Assembly (NCBI RefSeq): GCF_030409525.1
Contig: NZ_JAUFQB010000060.1
Span: 22,304 to 86,303 of the forward strand
Reading direction: 5' to 3'
Source of the DNA: Kaistella yonginensis
GTDB taxonomy: Bacteria; Bacteroidota; Bacteroidia; Flavobacteriales; Weeksellaceae
Length of the DNA: 64,000 nt
How positions within the stretch are numbered: the stretch's first letter is position 1; each line of letters opens with the position of its first letter. Positions 61,658 through 64,000 of this stretch are shown piece by piece. Made by a program: the position numbers and the translations under genes. Under the pieces are notes generated by a model. The model ran no database searches and was not told the DNA's origin. It saw only the letters and a list, made by a program, of their open reading frames with translations.

Positions 61658-62977
61658 ATGAATAAGAACCAAGAAAAATTAGTACCGATATTTTTGGTCA
61701 TTGCCACCTTTGCACTGACCATTCTTCGTTTTTTATGGAATGAGAAAGGGCGTGTGAATCCGGATTCAATTCGGTTCATGCGGACTTCAAAGGTTTTTCC
61801 AGAAATCGATAATACGACCACTCCACTAGGTTATCCGCTGAGCTTAAAATTCTTGACATTTTTTGGTTTTGACGAGTTTTGGGCCAGCAAAGCTATTGGC
61901 CTTCTTGCCTATTTATTTCTCGTTTTTTTTGCTTGGAAAAAGAAATTCTACTGGAAAGAAATCATTCTCGTTGGTGGGCTTTTCAGTTTTGTATCCATCT
62001 TTTCATATACGATGAGTGAAGCCTTGATTCTTCCTTTTATCTTGCTCTTTTTATATGTTTCGCATCAAATTATTACTGAAAAAATTACAGGATCAGCAGC
62101 GCTTATCTATTTAAGTTTTGTTTTAATTGCTTTGTACAACATCCGCTATCCTGCGTTATTCATCATGTTTGGGACGGGACTTTTCGGCATTTTACATTTT
62201 AGAAAGAAATATGCGCGCACCTTTATTTACGCTGGGATCATCGGATTGATTTTCGTGATTTCTTATAAATTTTTATTCATCGATCGGTTTAATAAAAACT
62301 ATGTCGACAGTTTCTTGGAAATTGGTTTACATCCCACCTCAAAATTAGTAAGAGAGCTTTTTTCCGGATTGACAACGGTTTTTAATCCTTTCATTCATAT
62401 TTTAGATCCGGCAGGTGGGCGTATTAATTATGCCATTATGGGCGTTGGGTTGGTTAATATTCTTTTGATAATATTTCTTTTCCTTAAAAATACCTTGACT
62501 GAAAGTGAGAAATTTTTCCTTATGATCGGATTTGTTGGGATTTTATGTTCTTATTTTATTCAATATTTTTATTCCGTAAACGCTTTGGATTATCGATTGC
62601 TGGCTCCTTTTTCCCTACCAATCTGGATGGTCTATTTTAAAAAATTACGGACTATACTTGGCTCCTACACCTATGCTGTCACCATTTTGAGTTTAATGTC
62701 GGGCTTTATCTTTACCTGGCTTGCTCGTGGTAATTATTTAGAAAATCGCCAGCAGATTACCCGATTTCTTCAAAGTGAAAAATTAGAAAATGGCCGTATC
62801 AATTTCTTTTTGGAAGACGAAGAAGATTTACAAAAAATTAGGATTGCCGAATTAATCAGCACGGTGAATCCTAATCTTAAATTAACCTTTAAATCAAATG
62901 ATACGCTCAGAAAAAACACGTTAACGAAATATAAAGTTTTACGAAAAATTAAAATAGACAAGAATCAATTTCAATAA
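61658..62977 (+). CDS. Multi-pass membrane protein, glycosyltransferase-like fold possible
   Basis: 439 residues with about ten membrane helices. An early loop has NPDSIRFMRTSKVFPEIDN, a YxxA-type membrane region follows (SYTMSEALILPFILLFLYV), and the C-terminal ~80 residues are soluble (FFLEDEEDLQKIRIAEL). The layout resembles GT-C-fold glycosyltransferases, but no motif decides, so the function is unknown. It starts 26 bases after hbd. Confidence 0.7.
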   Translation: MNKNQEKLVPIFLVIATFALTILRFLWNEKGRVNPDSIRFMRTSKVFPEIDNTTTPLGYPLSLKFLTFFGFDEFWASKAIGLLAYLFLVFFAWKKKFYWKEIILVGGLFSFVSIFSYTMSEALILPFILLFLYVSHQIITEKITGSAALIYLSFVLIALYNIRYPALFIMFGTGLFGILHFRKKYARTFIYAGIIGLIFVISYKFLFIDRFNKNYVDSFLEIGLHPTSKLVRELFSGLTTVFNPFIHILDPAGGRINYAIMGVGLVNILLIIFLFLKNTLTESEKFFLMIGFVGILCSYFIQYFYSVNALDYRLLAPFSLPIWMVYFKKLRTILGSYTYAVTILSLMSGFIFTWLARGNYLENRQQITRFLQSEKLENGRINFFLEDEEDLQKIRIAELISTVNPNLKLTFKSNDTLRKNTLTKYKVLRKIKIDKNQFQ

Positions 62978-62985
62978 ATAATTAT

Positions 62986-62993
62986 TATCTTTG
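62986..62993 (+). promoter_or_regulatory. -7 box before the acidic protein
   Basis: TATCTTTG perfectly fits TAnnTTTG, 23 bases before the start at 63017. Confidence 0.5.
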
Positions 62994-63016
62994 ACCCAGT
63001 TATAAACATTAAGAAA

Positions 63017-63265
63017 ATGAAATTACCAAAGTTTTTATTAGCAGACAATTCAGATTTTCCTGAAGATTTATTCGTAGTTCATACCGAATACCCAAGATTT
63101 GTTTTGAATGTTGAGGAAGAGGAAGTAGAATGGTTCGACGATCTAGAAGGCGATGACGAAGAAACAGTTGCCGACGAAGCGACCAAAGTAGTCGAAGCAG
63201 CTTTCAAATGGTGCGATGAAGAACTCGCAAAATATGATGACGAGGAAGACGAAGACGAAGACTAA
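63017..63265 (+). CDS. Small, very acidic conserved protein
   Basis: 82 residues. An N-terminal conserved-looking stretch (KLPKFLLADNSDFPEDLFVVH, EYPRFVLNV) is followed by a very acidic helix and tail (EEEEVEW, EGDDEETVADEA, KYDDEEDEDED). It has no signal or membrane segment. It recalls short acidic proteins of Flavobacteriia of unknown role. It has a perfect -7 box and a strong terminator, so it is expressed alone. Confidence 0.78.
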   Translation: MKLPKFLLADNSDFPEDLFVVHTEYPRFVLNVEEEEVEWFDDLEGDDEETVADEATKVVEAAFKWCDEELAKYDDEEDEDED

Positions 63266-63269
63266 ATAG

Positions 63270-63303
63270 AAAAAGGAACTCACAATTGAGTTCCTTTTTT
63301 TTA
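63270..63303 (+). terminator. Terminator after the acidic protein
   Basis: AAAAGGAACTCA (63271-63282) pairs with TGAGTTCCTTTT (63287-63298), then T. Confidence 0.85.
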
Positions 63304-63321
63304 TGTTTTATTGACCGGTCA

Positions 63322-63759
63322 TTATAACTTATTAAATTTCAACAACAGCAGATTATCTTTATACAATTCGAGCGTCGTTCCGTTGACCACATATTTCGTA
63401 GCTGCACCCAACATACTGAAATAGGTGGTTTCTTCACTCATATGCTCACACATTTTTTTAGTTGCACCCACATTTGTTGCCATGAAATTTCCAACGGTAC
63501 GGTCAATCATCACCTCGCCAAAATAATTATTACAACCGCCATTGCCGGTAATCCTGGCAGATTCTATCACCAAGGTCGGTTTCTTACCTTTTACCTGATC
63601 CGCTAAAGTCCATTGCGTATTAGAAATATTCGGTTGTGGTTTGCCAACTTTTGATTTAGAAGTCGCCATCGTAGAACAGGAAACAATCGTTGCAGCCGTA
63701 AAAATTGCTAAGGAAATATTTCTGAAAATATTCTTCTGTGGGAAGTGAATTGCTTTCAT
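63322..63759 (-). CDS. META-domain lipoprotein (HslJ-like)
   Basis: 145 residues. A long signal with lipobox Cys at about 28 (FTAATIVSC), then a META domain: NTQWTLADQVKG, ITGNGGCNNYFGEVM, and a C-terminal strand GTTLELYKDNLLLLKF. META/HslJ proteins are lipid-anchored, linked in E. coli to novobiocin tolerance; activity is unknown. It converges on the acidic-protein gene. Confidence 0.85.
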   Translation of the reverse strand: MKAIHFPQKNIFRNISLAIFTAATIVSCSTMATSKSKVGKPQPNISNTQWTLADQVKGKKPTLVIESARITGNGGCNNYFGEVMIDRTVGNFMATNVGATKKMCEHMSEETTYFSMLGAATKYVVNGTTLELYKDNLLLLKFNKL

Positions 63760-63896
63760 TTTTAAAATTTTAATACCGTAAATTTAAGTAATTATATTGA
63801 TTTATCGATAAACAGGAACATTTAATATGTTGGTCAAAAACAGAAAAACATCTCTTTTCAGAAATGCTTTTCGATTTTATATTGCGGAGTTTTTTA

Positions 63897-64000
63897 GACA
63901 CTATCCCGTAAAGTGTGTAAGTTGAAAAGTTTGAGGCTTGAATTTTTATAATTTGAGCCTTTCTTCAAATATAAGCATAAATTGATTTAATACAATTCCC
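63897..64000 (-). mobile_element. End of an IS256-like insertion sequence (cut by window edge)
   Basis: GACACTATCCCGTAAAGTGT (from 63897) looks like a terminal inverted repeat, and 21 bases further in the minus strand carries the end of a transposase frame. The rest lies outside the window. Confidence 0.6.
63946..64000 (-). CDS. IS256-like transposase, C-terminal end only
   Basis: On the minus strand the last codons read GIVLNQFMLIFEERLKL followed by TAA at 63946-63948. This matches the usual end of IS256-family transposases (...LNQF...FEERLKL). Only 17 residues are visible, so the assignment rests on this tail together with the inverted-repeat-like sequence just outside it. Confidence 0.55.
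   Translation of the reverse strand, partial: GIVLNQFMLIFEERLKL

Noticed and set aside
1..64000. tRNA or rRNA genes and riboswitches
   Set aside because: I looked for T-loop-like GTTCGAATCC strings and conserved riboswitch cores and saw none; a covariance scan would be needed to be sure.

Overview
The window looks like the chromosome of a Flavobacteriia member, most likely in or near the Chryseobacterium/Kaistella group (Weeksellaceae). The evidence is a low-GC genome, frequent TAnnTTTG promoter boxes with little Shine-Dalgarno signal, TonB-dependent receptors, DUF3098 next to FtsX, a fused CcsB-CcsA protein, an UMF1 transporter, a bifunctional-nuclease protein and a subclass A2-type class A beta-lactamase. 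Species cannot be fixed from this sequence alone.

Layout. 0-6.7 kb: end of a TonB-dependent receptor, an RluB-type pseudouridine synthase, a UbiA prenyltransferase paired with a mevalonate-kinase-like GHMP kinase, an UMF1 permease and a thiolase. 6.7-18.6 kb, mostly minus strand: a nucleoside-permease-like transporter and BFN nuclease, etfBA, an SDR, an M20 dipeptidase, a THUMP-like methyltransferase, methylmalonyl-CoA mutase small subunit, a DivIC/FtsB-like protein, udk, a DUF218 protein and a PaaE-like reductase. 18.6-21.7 kb, plus strand: a TlpA-like thioredoxin and an iron/B12-type ABC permease and ATPase, separated by a decayed GxxExxY gene. 21.7-28.7 kb: a MarR regulator and a fadN-fadA-fadE beta-oxidation operon, with two small four-helix-bundle genes lying in its gaps. 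28.7-33.7 kb is accessory: a possible 1-kb cassette with inverted ends and a GC-rich tandem array, a TonB receptor broken by one in-frame amber codon, and dispersed repeats. 34-45 kb: FKBP, DUF2306, YARHG, pterin dehydratase, Alr with an M20D amidohydrolase, SulP, an HD hydrolase, a frameshifted secreted-protein gene and RluF. 45-57 kb: the TruB-UppP-DUF3098-FtsX cluster, RsmA, a heptad-repeat membrane protein, a dead toxin-antitoxin locus, RNase Z, CcsBA and Pcm. 57-64 kb: an oxidoreductase, a class A beta-lactamase followed by an M23 peptidase, 3-hydroxybutyryl-CoA dehydrogenase, a multi-spanning membrane protein, a META lipoprotein, and the end of an IS256-like element at the right edge.

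How genes work together. The clearest system is fatty-acid degradation. A near-identical palindrome (TACTATGCATGCATAGTA) lies twice before the marR-fadN-fadA-fadE operon and once before etfBA, 11 kb away. This suggests one MarR-family repressor controls both the beta-oxidation enzymes and the electron-transfer flavoprotein that accepts electrons from the acyl-CoA dehydrogenase.

A second theme is small insertion-like cassettes sitting between genes: two S23-type four-helix-bundle genes, a GxxExxY remnant, a ParDE-like remnant, and a 160-residue protein beside a GC-rich array. Several have flanking repeats. Three larger genes are broken or frameshifted by single changes and should be checked against reads.
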